A DNA stretch of 64,000 bases from Bacillus sp. cl95 (GTDB lineage: Bacteria > Bacillota > Bacilli > Bacillales > Cytobacillaceae). Position numbers and translations under genes: made by a program. How positions within the stretch are numbered: position 1 is the stretch's first letter; each line of letters begins with the position of its first letter. Shown here one piece after another: positions 8,054-16,346 of the stretch. The stretch lies in the NCBI RefSeq assembly GCF_900115925.1, contig NZ_FOYF01000004.1, positions 272,507 through 336,506 on the forward strand, written 5' to 3'. Below the pieces are notes generated by a model. It did not search any database. It was not told the origin of the DNA and worked only from the letters and a program-made list of their open reading frames with translations.

Positions 8054-8927
8054 AGCCGTTGTCCCCCATTTCATAAATGAAAATTTCCTCTAAGGTTAGC
8101 GGCAACAAGTCGAAAATGACCGGTTTGGTCTCGCGAATTCGTTTCGTAACTTCGTCTTCATTCCCTCTAATGATACACAGGTACACACTTCCACGCTTTT
8201 CCACATGGAGGATATCAAGCTCCTTCAATAACCGTTCAGGAGAATCATCTTTATAAGCAATTTGCACTTTATGAATATCGGATTTAAGTTCATCCAGTTC
8301 TTTTTCAAAAAGGAGCGTTCCTTTATGGATAATCCCTACATGATCACAAACATCTTCCAGTTCACGTAGATTGTGTGAAGAAATCAAGATGGTCATTTCA
8401 CGTTCCGCTACATCTTGAATCAGTAAATTATTCACTTTTCTTCGCACAACAGGATCTAGACCATCAAGCGGCTCATCTAAAATCAGAATCTCAGGCTTTG
8501 CAGATAATGCGAGGATGAAAGCAGCCTGACGTTGCCAACCTTTGGAAAAACTATGAATCTTCTTATTTACATTTAACTCGAATGATTCAGCAAGCTTAAG
8601 GAAACGCGCTTCACTCCAGCTCGGATAGATACTTTTATAAAAACGCGCCATTTGTTTCGTTGTGTAATGGGAGAAAAAGAATGGCTGATCAGGTATGTAA
8701 AATAGCTTTTGTTTCAGGCTGACGTTTTCAAAAACAGGTTCGTTATCAATCGTGACTTCGCCATTGTCCTGCAAATAGATTCCCGCCAACAACTTGATTA
8801 AGGTTGTTTTACCAGCACCATTAGACCCAATCAAACCGTAAATCGAACCTCTTTGTATCGACAGATTTACGTTTTCAACCGCTTTGAATCGGTCAAACCT
8901 TTTACTGACCATTTTCATTTCAATCAT
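8025..8927 (-). CDS. ytrB: ABC transporter ATP-binding protein, YtrB-like
   Basis: A 300-residue ATPase subunit. Walker A (GSNGAGKTT, about 35-43), the Q-loop region, Walker B with LILDEPLDGLD and the switch histidine region SSHNL are all present. The ABC signature is unusual, FSKGWQRQ rather than LSGGQ, as in YtrB/EcsA-like exporters. A C-terminal extension of about 80 residues follows the nucleotide-binding domain. It overlaps the upstream regulator gene by 8 nt and the downstream permease gene by 29 nt, so it is translationally coupled to both. In Bacillus subtilis the Ytr system responds to cell-wall antibiotics; the same role here is inferred from gene order. Confidence 0.8.
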   Translation of the reverse strand: MIEMKMVSKRFDRFKAVENVNLSIQRGSIYGLIGSNGAGKTTLIKLLAGIYLQDNGEVTIDNEPVFENVSLKQKLFYIPDQPFFFSHYTTKQMARFYKSIYPSWSEARFLKLAESFELNVNKKIHSFSKGWQRQAAFILALSAKPEILILDEPLDGLDPVVRRKVNNLLIQDVAEREMTILISSHNLRELEDVCDHVGIIHKGTLLFEKELDELKSDIHKVQIAYKDDSPERLLKELDILHVEKRGSVYLCIIRGNEDEVTKRIRETKPVIFDLLPLTLEEIFIYEMGDNGYAIENIIVE

Positions 8928-9312
8928 TACTTTCGCCTCCCCCTTTTGAAGCGTCTAAATCATGTATCTTCTTTACCAATTCCTCAGCTGAAACGCCAAG
9001 ATACAATACTTCTAATACAAGCTTTTCAAGTTCTTTCATGACTGCCTCTATTTTCTCCTTATCCTTTGTTTGATTGTTTGGATTTACGAAGCTGCCCTTG
9101 CCTTTTATCGAATAAATGAAACTTTGCACTTCAAGTTCCCTGTACGCTTTTTGAATCGTATTCGGGTTGATTGTGAGCTGTTGCGCCAGCGTTCTGACCG
9201 ATGGCAATTGCTCATCAGCCTTGAGCACTTCGTTAATAATCAATTCTTTTAATTTATCAACCAGTTGCTCATAAATCGGCTTGCGGCTCCTCATATCAAG
9301 CTCAAACATCAT
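8920..9312 (-). CDS. ytrA: GntR family transcriptional regulator, YtrA subfamily
   Basis: A 130-residue repressor. The N-terminal 75 residues form the winged HTH of the GntR family (PIYEQLVDKLKELI, LPSVRTLAQQLTINPNTIQKAYRELE, GKGSFV). The short C-terminus of about 50 residues is typical of the YtrA subfamily, which lacks a large effector domain. The gene starts with two ATG codons behind TAGGGGG. It heads an operon with the YtrB-like ATPase, the permease and probably the ECF sigma factor. A YtrA-type inverted repeat lies 19 bp upstream, so autorepression is very likely. Confidence 0.85.
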   Translation of the reverse strand: MMFELDMRSRKPIYEQLVDKLKELIINEVLKADEQLPSVRTLAQQLTINPNTIQKAYRELEVQSFIYSIKGKGSFVNPNNQTKDKEKIEAVMKELEKLVLEVLYLGVSAEELVKKIHDLDASKGGGESND

Positions 9313-9330
9313 GACCCCCTATCTGTACTA

Positions 9331-9355
9331 AGTGTACTATTATTCTTAATACAGT
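9331..9355 (-). promoter_or_regulatory. YtrA-type operator
   Basis: AGTGTA at 9331-9336 and TACAGT at 9350-9355 are separated by 13 bp. This matches the B. subtilis YtrA inverted repeat as I recall it (AGTGTA-N13-TACACT), with one substitution in the second half. It lies immediately upstream of the ytrA ribosome binding site and start. Confidence 0.75.
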
Positions 9356-9604
9356 TAGATTATATGGCATCCATTTCCAAATTGGAAGCACTTTTTGAAA
9401 AAATTTTACGAAGAGATATAGAATAATCGTCTAAATGTTGGTCAGATACGACTTTTGAACGAAAAATTCATAAAAAAATATGAGAAATGATAGGATGACT
9501 TCCACTTCGAGGCACTTTTAAGTGGTAAATATACGGAGAGAGGGAATTCCAAGAGGGTAATAATACTCTTAACTTTAGTCTAGCTGGAGCATTTCGAATT
9601 TTTT

Positions 9605-9700
9605 AAGCCTCTTTTTTGACCCTTATCGCTATTTTCAAAAATGTAATCGCCTGTTTTTTGAAGCAAATCTACGTTTTCAAAAATGTTTTCTCAATATTAA
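9605..9700. repeat. 21-bp tandem array, five units, in a 460-bp gene-free stretch
   Basis: Unit starts at 9605, 9626, 9647, 9668 and 9689 are exactly 21 bp apart. Two unit types alternate: one built on CCTGTTTTTTG, the other on TTTTCAAAAATGT. The same two types in the same order recur at 16066-16160. No coding frame with a start is seen. The remaining gene-free sequence from 9356 to 9731 holds nothing else I can support. Confidence 0.8.
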
Positions 9701-9731
9701 CTAAAAGTTCAACAAAACTCCCTAGATCATA

Positions 9732-9765
9732 AAAAAGCCAGCGAGAACTGTGATTCCCGCCAGCC
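9732..9765 (-). terminator. Terminator of the M3 peptidase / DUF1697 pair
   Basis: Read on the minus strand, GCTGGCGGGAA pairs with TTCTCGCTGGC (11 bp, several G-U pairs) around a six-base loop, then six T residues follow. Confidence 0.75.
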
Positions 9766-9775
9766 AACATGTTCT

Positions 9776-10315
9776 TTATGAAATTCTTCCTTCCACCATA
9801 TCCACCAGCTTATTAACCGTCTTCCAGTTCCTTACTGTCACCGGAATACCTATTTTCGAAAGCTGATTTAGTAATTTTGAATTGCGCACACCTTCCCTTA
9901 GCAACAAATAAATATCTTTGCCATCAAGTCGGTATTCATCTACATCACTTTCAAACTGCTCCAGTTTTGCCATCGCCTCTACGGAAGCTTTACTTTGCAA
10001 GAACGCTACATGAACAAGGTCATTTTTCACATCCTTTACCCTAAAAGGACAATCACGGACCAATCTAGTAAAAGCGTGTGCCTCCCTTAACACAACGGGA
10101 ACATTCATGCCGAACCTCTCCAGAATAACTTGTTCGAGAAGCACCCTAAGAGAAACCAGTTCCCTATCCGAGGTTTCAAAAATCACATTGCCACTTTGAA
10201 TATAAGTTTGAACCCCGTTTAAACCTACTGCCTCTATCGCATCTTTCAACTCAGCCATTTTAATTTTGTTATGTCCACCAACGTTAATCCCTCTTAACAG
10301 TGCTACATATATCAA
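9776..10315 (-). CDS. DUF1697 family protein
   Basis: A 179-residue protein with the hallmark N-terminus of DUF1697 (YVALLRGINVGGHNKIKMAEL) and the internal YIQSGNVIF motif. The family is widespread, small and cytosolic, and its biochemical function is unassigned. The chain is full length. The gene starts 32 nt before the end of the upstream peptidase gene, indicating translational coupling, and it is followed directly by the operon terminator. Nothing in the sequence suggests a catalytic residue set that would let me name an activity. Confidence 0.85.
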   Translation of the reverse strand: MIYVALLRGINVGGHNKIKMAELKDAIEAVGLNGVQTYIQSGNVIFETSDRELVSLRVLLEQVILERFGMNVPVVLREAHAFTRLVRDCPFRVKDVKNDLVHVAFLQSKASVEAMAKLEQFESDVDEYRLDGKDIYLLLREGVRNSKLLNQLSKIGIPVTVRNWKTVNKLVDMVEGRIS

Positions 10316-11837
10316 TAGACGGCTCCTTCCCTTTACACAAGTGTTTCTCTAAATACTCGAACGAAAACTTTTTCCCACATAATGTCTCTACTTTTTCGAG
10401 CCAAGTGTATCTTTCTGAAGGATGCATATATACTTCCTTCACCTTTTCAAATATTTCAGCCTGACCGTACATTCCTCGAATCCCAAAATGTTCGTGAATC
10501 ATATCCCTTATGCCACACGCAAAAATATAGTCTTGAATATAAACAGGAAAACTCACAAAAAACATTTCTTTTGCGGGGTGCGGACCTTCTCCTTTCAAGC
10601 CGAAAACTTCATGATAACACGCATTTGATAACGCCTGAAAATCTTGCTCCGGATTCTCGTACATCCGGAATTCAATCAAACTCAGCATATAGTTATACAA
10701 AATGATGATGACATCAAATAAGTTATTCATCTCTTGAATTTGCTGACAAACATCTTCCCCAACCGCAAAATTCTTTCTTAAGAAATCTTCCTGTACCGAC
10801 ACAGCTTGAAACAATTCCGCCATTCCCTCATGACCAACCACACTTTTCATTCGGTACAGTTCTGGATACTCATCACTTGAAAAATGATCATACAGTGCGT
10901 GACCCGCTTCATGAGTACCAGTCAAGAAAGCGGAAAATCCATCACGTTTATTGACAATCAGTTTAATCTTATCCTTTGAAAACGCTGTGCAATAACCACC
11001 AAAAGGGATTGATTTCAACTCAAAATCAATGCCCATTTTTTTTGATTCTAGCCCTAAACTTTCAAACATGTCCGCTAATGCAGCTTCCATCTTCGCTGCC
11101 GGAAACAACCTTTCATCCACTTTAAAAAAGTTAAATGCTACATACATTAAGTCATAGTAATACAAGTCTTCCCATCCAAACTTCTCTTTCACCCGTGCGA
11201 CCCAGTTGTACATGACAGGCCTTATGGTTTCTATCAAACCTGAAACCCCACGGTGATATTGACCAAGGTCACTGCCCGTTAGCTTAAAGGCATACTCATA
11301 AAAGTGTTCATAACCTTTATCGCGTGCCACTCGATTACGCTCACGTATCAAGCGACGCAGCATTTCCTCATTCTCATGTCCAAACTCATTGGAAAGAGAA
11401 AATAGGGTCTTCCTCAAGTCCCTTTTCTCATTACCAATCATTACCGAAAATACCGCACCTGTATCAAACTCCTCTTCTCCAATCAAAAATTTCTTTTTGA
11501 GAAGTCGTTCTTGAAGCGGTTCAGCTAAATCAGTTACATATGAATGACAATTTAGTTGTTCGATTTCCATTTGTTTCAAAAAAATTTCTAAGCGCCTCTG
11601 CCAAAGAGGCTCTGACAATCGTTCCTTCCATTCTTTCAAATTCTTTTCCAAGTATTTGTTAGATAAAATCTCTTGCAAACGTGCAGAAAAATCATCATTT
11701 TCCTGCTGTTCTTCCTGAATCAACTGTGAATACTCCATTTCCTGCCTGCTTCTCATTAACCGTTCGACTTCCATCACTAAATCTCCGTAAGCCCGTTTCC
11801 AATCTTCAACATTTTCAGCAGCTAAAACATGCTCCAT
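10284..11837 (-). CDS. M3-like zinc metallopeptidase (oligoendopeptidase-like)
   Basis: A 517-residue predicted cytosolic zinc peptidase. The HExxH motif is HEAGH at 309-313, and the third-ligand region is the GHEGMAE about 25 residues on. Upstream helices and the YAFKLTGSD and YCTAFSKDKIKL segments fit the M3/oligoendopeptidase F fold, although this protein is shorter than PepF (about 600). There is no signal peptide. M32 carboxypeptidase is a less likely alternative. It overlaps the DUF1697 gene at its 3' end, and the two share a terminator, so they form a bicistronic unit. Substrate length and specificity cannot be read from the sequence. Confidence 0.75.
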   Translation of the reverse strand: MEHVLAAENVEDWKRAYGDLVMEVERLMRSRQEMEYSQLIQEEQQENDDFSARLQEILSNKYLEKNLKEWKERLSEPLWQRRLEIFLKQMEIEQLNCHSYVTDLAEPLQERLLKKKFLIGEEEFDTGAVFSVMIGNEKRDLRKTLFSLSNEFGHENEEMLRRLIRERNRVARDKGYEHFYEYAFKLTGSDLGQYHRGVSGLIETIRPVMYNWVARVKEKFGWEDLYYYDLMYVAFNFFKVDERLFPAAKMEAALADMFESLGLESKKMGIDFELKSIPFGGYCTAFSKDKIKLIVNKRDGFSAFLTGTHEAGHALYDHFSSDEYPELYRMKSVVGHEGMAELFQAVSVQEDFLRKNFAVGEDVCQQIQEMNNLFDVIIILYNYMLSLIEFRMYENPEQDFQALSNACYHEVFGLKGEGPHPAKEMFFVSFPVYIQDYIFACGIRDMIHEHFGIRGMYGQAEIFEKVKEVYMHPSERYTWLEKVETLCGKKFSFEYLEKHLCKGKEPSIDICSTVKRD

Positions 11838-12003
11838 ATTTAAGCCCCCTTGTCTTTATAATGGCTTACATTCGTCTTAGGCAAGGCATAATCCTTGCGA
11901 AGGAATAAATTTTACCATGTTTTGGGTATTCGCCCTTTCCCTCTACTCATGCCTACATAGATTATAAAGGACTAAAATATAAAGAAATAAAGGAGAGTCG
12001 CCC

Positions 12004-12687
12004 ATGAACCCTTTTTCATTTTTCCAAGGTTATCTTCCTCAACCAAACAATTATTTCATTGAAAATCAGGAAGGACAGCAACAGTCACCATTTGGATCTT
12101 ACCCATTTGCAAGACAGGTGGATGAGTTCGGCTTTGACTTATATGCGCCGCAAAATGAGGCACAGCAGCAACTTCAGCAGGCTGAAATAAGTCACGAAGC
12201 TTTCCATCCACATATTCGCCAACATCACTTCGAATACGATGCAGGCAATTTCAATCCTGTTCCATATTTAAACCAACAGCAGCAGTATTACAATCCACAA
12301 CAGTTTGCAGGCTACCAGACTCAAGACCAGTACCGCGACTTCCAGGATCAGTACCAACAACAAGCGCAGTGGAATTACACAGAACAACAAGGTTATGGAG
12401 CAGAGAAACTTCAAGATGAACAGCACGATCCAGACCGTCAACCTAACCTAGAAAGAAGAGTTAGTGCCCTAGAAAGAAAAGAAGAACAAAACTCTCGTGA
12501 AATTGAGCGTCTTAACAGAGAAAACAACCAACAACAACGTGCCATTGAGCGATTAACCAATCAAAACCAACAGCAAAACCAAGAAATCGAGCGATTGAAT
12601 CGCCGCTTAAATCGCGTCAACCAAAGGCTTCGCGCAGTCGAAAACAGACTGAACATCCCTTTCACTCCATTTGAAGGTGGGTACTAA
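12004..12687 (+). CDS. Glutamine-rich coiled-coil protein, possible spore coat or exosporium component
   Basis: A 227-residue hydrophilic protein with no signal peptide. Residues 1-145 are low-complexity and rich in Gln, Tyr, Phe and Asn, with many QQQ runs. Residues 148-215 are a heptad-like coiled coil ([22 protein letters not shown], then [20 protein letters not shown], then [18 protein letters not shown]), and the end is FTPFEGGY. Such composition is common in Bacillus spore-coat proteins. A CATAGATTA sequence at 11956-11964 resembles a SigE/SigK -10 element (CATANNNTA), but the -35 is weak. AAGGAGAG precedes the ATG. The spore-coat role is inference. Confidence 0.65.
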   Translation: MNPFSFFQGYLPQPNNYFIENQEGQQQSPFGSYPFARQVDEFGFDLYAPQNEAQQQLQQAEISHEAFHPHIRQHHFEYDAGNFNPVPYLNQQQQYYNPQQFAGYQTQDQYRDFQDQYQQQAQWNYTEQQGYGAEKLQDEQHDPDRQPNLERRVSALERKEEQNSREIERLNRENNQQQRAIERLTNQNQQQNQEIERLNRRLNRVNQRLRAVENRLNIPFTPFEGGY

Positions 12688-12699
12688 GAACTAAAAGAT

Positions 12700-12915
12700 T
12701 GTTGTTTTGGGATAAGTTTAGTGAATGTAAGCCTAGTAGTTGATTGAAGCGGAAGGTGCAAGACACCTGTGGGAGCAGCGGGACAGGTGAGACCCCGCAG
12801 GCGTGAATCCGCCGAGGCGGCTCACCGCCCGCCTCACGGAAAGGGAGCATCCTGGAGCAGAAATCAACCACTACTTCAAACTTGTTAAGTAGCAACAACG
12901 TTTACGAAAACAGCC
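12700..12915 (-). repeat. Dispersed repeat (GGCTGTTTTC family), minus orientation
   Basis: This 216-bp intergenic block, read on the minus strand, begins GGCTGTTTTCGTAAACGTTG. It contains a GC-rich hairpin-forming core bounded by GGTTGATTT and AATCAACT, and is closely related to the block at 36956-37246 in the other orientation. It lies between convergent genes and lacks one recognisable end, so it is probably an old copy. No coding capacity is evident. Confidence 0.7.
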
Positions 12916-12928
12916 ATTAAATAAAATA

Positions 12929-12964
12929 GAAAAGTCCTGAACCAATCTTGGTTCAGGACTTTTC
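12929..12964. terminator. Bidirectional terminator before the EamA transporter gene end
   Basis: GAAAAGTCCTGAACC pairs perfectly with GGTTCAGGACTTTTC over 15 bp, with a short loop and T-tracts on both strands. Confidence 0.85.
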
Positions 12965-12972
12965 TTTATCTT

Positions 12973-13890
12973 CTATTTTCCAATTGCTGTCCGTCTTCTT
13001 CTATAGATCAATTCCTCCAGGGTCCCGGAGCCAAACAATACACCTGAAACGATGAAGACCAAGCCTAGAATATGATGCGCGGTAATACTTTCACCTAAAA
13101 GAAGAGCTGATCCAACTAGAGAAAAGAATGTATTCAAGTTTAAGAAGATAGCTGCTTCAGCAGCACCTACGATAGAAATCGAGTAATTATACATCATATG
13201 ACCAAGAGCCGTTGCAATTAATCCAGAAGCAAAGAATGCACCCCAAATACTTGGAGGTAAATCATTCATTGTTGCCAAGGCACCTGGTTCTTTTACAAGG
13301 CTGATGATGAATAAAATGATAGAACCAAAAACAAGCATATATCCCGTTAACAGACGAGGATCTAATGTTTTCGCCGCTTTACTGATAATAATGAAACTTA
13401 GAGCTTGTGTAACGATCGATAAAAATACGGAAACGTCGCCCATCGATAAACCGGAAAATCCATTTCCACTCGATAGGATGGTTAAGTAAACTCCGACCCC
13501 ACCTAAAATAAATCCAATCGCCTTCATTCTTGTTGGCTTTTGGCGGAGTATAATCGTTGCCATGATGGCTGTAAGTATCGGACCCGACCCTAAAATTAGT
13601 CCACCATTTGTCGCTGAGGTGTTTCTTAATCCGATAGACAAAAAGTAATGGTGGCACACTACGTTCAACAAGCCTCCAAAAATAATATATTTCCATTCTT
13701 TCTTCGTTGGAATTCTAACTTTCTTCATGATAGCGAGTACAAGAAACACAAATAATCCGGCAGAAAATACGCGTACTGATGTAATTGTCACTGGCATAAC
13801 ATGACTTACAAGTATCTTCAATGTCGGAACGTTTAAGCCCCATGCAACCATAACACCTATCAATATGAGGTACGTCTGCAAGTTTTTCAA
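12973..13890 (-). CDS. EamA family (drug/metabolite superfamily) transporter
   Basis: A ten-helix inner-membrane transporter of about 305 residues made of two EamA repeats. Each repeat opens with the typical pattern: IGVMVAWGLNVPTLKIL for the first, and IGFILGGVGVYLTIL then LSIVTQALSFI in the second half. The TTG at 13890 is preferred, since AAAGAGG lies 7-8 nt before it; the upstream ATG at 13908 has no ribosome binding site. The substrate is unknown, as these proteins export amino acids or metabolites. It stands alone and is divergent from tnrA, sharing an intergenic region that contains a TnrA/GlnR box. Confidence 0.8.
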   Translation of the reverse strand: MKNLQTYLILIGVMVAWGLNVPTLKILVSHVMPVTITSVRVFSAGLFVFLVLAIMKKVRIPTKKEWKYIIFGGLLNVVCHHYFLSIGLRNTSATNGGLILGSGPILTAIMATIILRQKPTRMKAIGFILGGVGVYLTILSSGNGFSGLSMGDVSVFLSIVTQALSFIIISKAAKTLDPRLLTGYMLVFGSIILFIISLVKEPGALATMNDLPPSIWGAFFASGLIATALGHMMYNYSISIVGAAEAAIFLNLNTFFSLVGSALLLGESITAHHILGLVFIVSGVLFGSGTLEELIYRRRRTAIGK

Positions 13891-13989
13891 CTGGAAGCCT
13901 CTTTCCATAAATGAATTTACAATTTTATCATTATATCAGAGATTAATAGATAATGGTTGTAAACAGTTTCTACCAATTTAAAAACTTTG

Positions 13990-14006
13990 TGTTAGATTAT
14001 CTAACA
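13990..14006. promoter_or_regulatory. TnrA/GlnR box between the EamA gene and tnrA
   Basis: TGTTAGATTATCTAACA fits the TnrA/GlnR consensus TGTNAN7TNACA exactly and sits inside a longer palindrome (about 13983-14013). It is 51 bp before the tnrA start, so autoregulation is likely; it could also affect the divergent EamA gene. Confidence 0.85.
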
Positions 14007-14056
14007 CAAAGTTCACGAATTCATGTATATTATTTAAAAAGGTGGTGAATCCATGT

Positions 14057-14383
14057 ATGGGAAAAGAAGACTATAAAGAAAAAAAGGTCATTACAATCGG
14101 CATCGTCAAGGAGTTAACGGGATTATCCGAGCGACAGATACGTTATTACGAAGAAAGAAAATTGATCTTCCCAGAAAGGACTTCAGGCGGTAGCCGGAAA
14201 TACTCCTTTGCCGATGTTGAACTACTCATGGAAATAGCCAACAAAATTGAGGATGGCGTACAAACGTATGAAATCCGACAGGAAATGGTTCGAAAGCAAA
14301 AACAACAAAACGAAAAAGACCTTCAAAAGAAAATGATTCAAGGACAGCTCAATGCCCATTTCGGCATCCAGAAGTATAAATAA
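14057..14383 (+). CDS. tnrA: Nitrogen regulator TnrA (MerR family)
   Basis: A 108-residue MerR-type DNA-binding protein. The HTH region ([30 protein letters not shown]) is nearly identical in pattern to TnrA and GlnR. The C-terminus, ending [12 protein letters not shown], is the TnrA-specific tail that binds feedback-inhibited glutamine synthetase. TnrA activates and represses genes under nitrogen limitation. The ATG at 14057 is chosen, behind AGGTGG; GTG codons at 14042 and 14045 overlap that site. It is flanked by a TnrA box upstream, and the next gene, amtB, also has one, giving a coherent nitrogen-control pair. GlnR is excluded by the short tail and the context. Confidence 0.9.
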   Translation: MGKEDYKEKKVITIGIVKELTGLSERQIRYYEERKLIFPERTSGGSRKYSFADVELLMEIANKIEDGVQTYEIRQEMVRKQKQQNEKDLQKKMIQGQLNAHFGIQKYK

Positions 14384-14413
14384 GAAATCATATCCCACCT
14401 CAAAAGAATTGTA

Positions 14414-14430
14414 TGTTAGATTTCCTCACA
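14414..14430 (+). promoter_or_regulatory. TnrA box upstream of amtB
   Basis: TGTTAGATTTCCTCACA matches TGTNAN7TNACA and lies 70 bp before the amtB start, which is suitable for activation by TnrA from upstream of the promoter. The -10 element is not resolved with confidence (TACAGT at 14465-14470 is one candidate). Confidence 0.8.
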
Positions 14431-14499
14431 CAATCATAGATATCCTCCTCCCTTCATGCAAAAATACAGTAAGCATTATATTTCGGGAGGAGAGATAAA

Positions 14500-15789
14500 A
14501 TGGATACAGCTTTTTTATTAAACAGTTTGTGGGTGATGGTTTCAGCAGTACTCGTTATTTTGATGATCGGGGGCTTTATCTTACTTGAAACCGGTTCGAC
14601 CAGAATGAAAAACGCCGGGCATATTGCCGGGAAGACCATCTTTACTTTTGGGATTTCCTCCATCGTCTTTTGGGCAGTAGGTTTTGGCTTTGTTTTTGGA
14701 AAAGGTAATGCATTAATCGGATTTTCCGATTTTTTGTATTCAGGTTACGATATTGATAACTTAAGCCTTTCGGGTTCTGTATTTTTCTTATTCCAATTGG
14801 CCTTCGCAGGCATTTCACTTACCATTGCGTTCGGCGGATTTGCAGAAAGAGCAAAGCTTTCCGTATACCTCGTCTTCGCCTTATTGTTTTCGTTATTTAT
14901 TTACCCTCCAATAGCGCATTGGATCTGGGGCGGTGGTTGGCTTGCCGAACACGGCAAACAGGATTTTGCAGGTTCTACCGTTGTTCACTTGACTGGTGCA
15001 ATGGCAGCACTTGCGGCTACTATTCTCTTAAAACCACGTATCGGTAAATACAATAAAGACGGTTCCGCTAATAATTTAGAAGGGCATAATCAAGTTTTCA
15101 CAGCACTAAGCGTATTGTTGTTATGGGTTGGATGGTTCGGTTTCAATGCAGGTAGCACTTTATCTGTGGATGGCGCCTTCTTTGGATTTGTTGCGTTAAA
15201 CACAAACTTGGCCGCTGCAGCTGGAACAGTGGCAGCTTTAATCATTTCTTGGATTGTCATGGGAAAAGCAGACGTTACAACCATGCTCAACGGAGCTCTT
15301 GCAGGATTAGTTGCCATCACAGCTTCTTGTGCATTCGTTGATACTTGGGCAGCCGTTCTGATCGGGTTCGTTGCCGGCATCCTTGTTTTTTACAGCACAA
15401 GATTCTTTGAAAAGCGCAAAATTGATGATCCTATCTACGCATTATCCGTTCACGGCGCTGCCGGTGTGTGGGGAACACTGTCTACAGGACTTTTCACAAC
15501 AAAGGAATTAGCATCAGTAGGGAAGCCTGGTTTGTTTTACGGCGGCGGATTAGATCAATTAGTCGTGCAAGCTTTAGGAGTCATTGCATGTGGTGCCTAT
15601 GCCTTTATAGTTGCTTTTGCCCTTCTATATGTCATGAAGAAAGTCATGAAGGGATTGCGTGTTACAGAGGAAGAAGAAATTATCGGCTTGGACATGAGTG
15701 AACACGGCAGCTACGGGTACCCTGAATTAATCAAGAACGAACGCAAACTTCATACTTTAAACGACGAGCAGCAATCCCAAACAAGCTAA
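14500..15789 (+). CDS. amtB: Ammonium transporter AmtB/NrgA
   Basis: A 429-residue ammonium channel of the Amt family with about eleven membrane segments. Diagnostic motifs are present: FGFGKGNALIGF-like periplasmic text, DFAGSTVVHLTGAMAALAA (the Amt signature with the conserved Asp and pore His), and FNAGS further on. The second pore His lies in YALSVHGAAGVWGT. GGGAGGAGAG precedes the ATG. The TnrA box upstream implies induction during nitrogen limitation. In B. subtilis a PII gene (glnK/nrgB) follows directly; here a terminator and repeats follow instead, so the PII partner is absent from this locus. Confidence 0.95.
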   Translation: MDTAFLLNSLWVMVSAVLVILMIGGFILLETGSTRMKNAGHIAGKTIFTFGISSIVFWAVGFGFVFGKGNALIGFSDFLYSGYDIDNLSLSGSVFFLFQLAFAGISLTIAFGGFAERAKLSVYLVFALLFSLFIYPPIAHWIWGGGWLAEHGKQDFAGSTVVHLTGAMAALAATILLKPRIGKYNKDGSANNLEGHNQVFTALSVLLLWVGWFGFNAGSTLSVDGAFFGFVALNTNLAAAAGTVAALIISWIVMGKADVTTMLNGALAGLVAITASCAFVDTWAAVLIGFVAGILVFYSTRFFEKRKIDDPIYALSVHGAAGVWGTLSTGLFTTKELASVGKPGLFYGGGLDQLVVQALGVIACGAYAFIVAFALLYVMKKVMKGLRVTEEEEIIGLDMSEHGSYGYPELIKNERKLHTLNDEQQSQTS

Positions 15790-15800
15790 CAAATTTCACA

Positions 15801-15827
15801 GGCGGCCTACACCTAAGGCCGTCTTTT
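15801..15827 (+). terminator. Probable amtB terminator
   Basis: GGCGGCCT pairs with AGGCCGTC (one G-U pair) around a seven-base loop, followed by TTTT. Confidence 0.6.
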
Positions 15828-15862
15828 AAACTATTGGTTCAGTTAATCTTACCTATGGATTG

Positions 15863-16346
15863 CCGCTCCAATCAACAAAGTGGAGAAAATCAACAATTCA
15901 CCTTAATTCCCCTTTATTTTTCAGGAATACTGGCAGAAGGCACGAAAAGTCTACTTGTACGAAAATTTGCATGCTTAAATATGAGGATTATGGCGTAATT
16001 TTCTCTCTTAAAATGGATATGAAAATATCACTTTATACCCTTGTGAGGTTTAGAAACTTATTTATGCTCTTGTTTTTTGGTCGTAATCGCCATTTTCAAA
16101 AATGTTATCGCCTGTTTTTTCAGGGTAATCAACTTTTTCAAAAATTTATTCGCTAATTTCATATTCGACTTTTAGAAAAATCACGAAATCAGAGAAATCC
16201 CCGTCGATTTTCTCAAAAAATGGGCTCTGTTGATTTCCACTCCAGCCACTTGCTTTCCTAGGAGTCAAGCACCCTCCACTCCAATCAACAAATGCAGAAA
16301 ATCAACAATGCACTTTAAAATAACCAAACTTATTAAAGGATGGGCG
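15863..16346. repeat. Gene-free 500-bp stretch with direct repeats and remnants of dispersed elements
   Basis: A segment of about 42 bp at 15865-15906 (CTCCAATCAACAAAGTGGAG...) recurs with few changes at 16278-16318. A left end of the short TIR element family (GGCTCTGTTGATTTCC) begins at 16223, but its right end is not recognisable. The 21-bp array described separately lies between. Frames open here run through the repeats and have no ribosome binding site, so I call no gene. Confidence 0.6.
16066..16160. repeat. 21-bp tandem array, five units, related to the array at 9605
   Basis: Unit starts are 16066, 16087, 16108, 16129 and 16150. The same two alternating unit types as at 9605-9700 are seen: CCTGTTTTTT and CATTTTCAAAAATGTTA. 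The two arrays are 6.4 kb apart in different intergenic regions. Confidence 0.8.

Noticed and set aside
12700-12915. GC-rich hairpins as a CRISPR array or a phage attachment site
   Set aside because: There are no regularly spaced identical repeats or spacers, no integrase nearby, and the same block recurs as a dispersed repeat.
15860-16156. A 98-codon frame between amtB and the DUF294 gene
   Set aside because: It runs through the direct repeats and the 21-bp array, has no ribosome binding site and no family resemblance.
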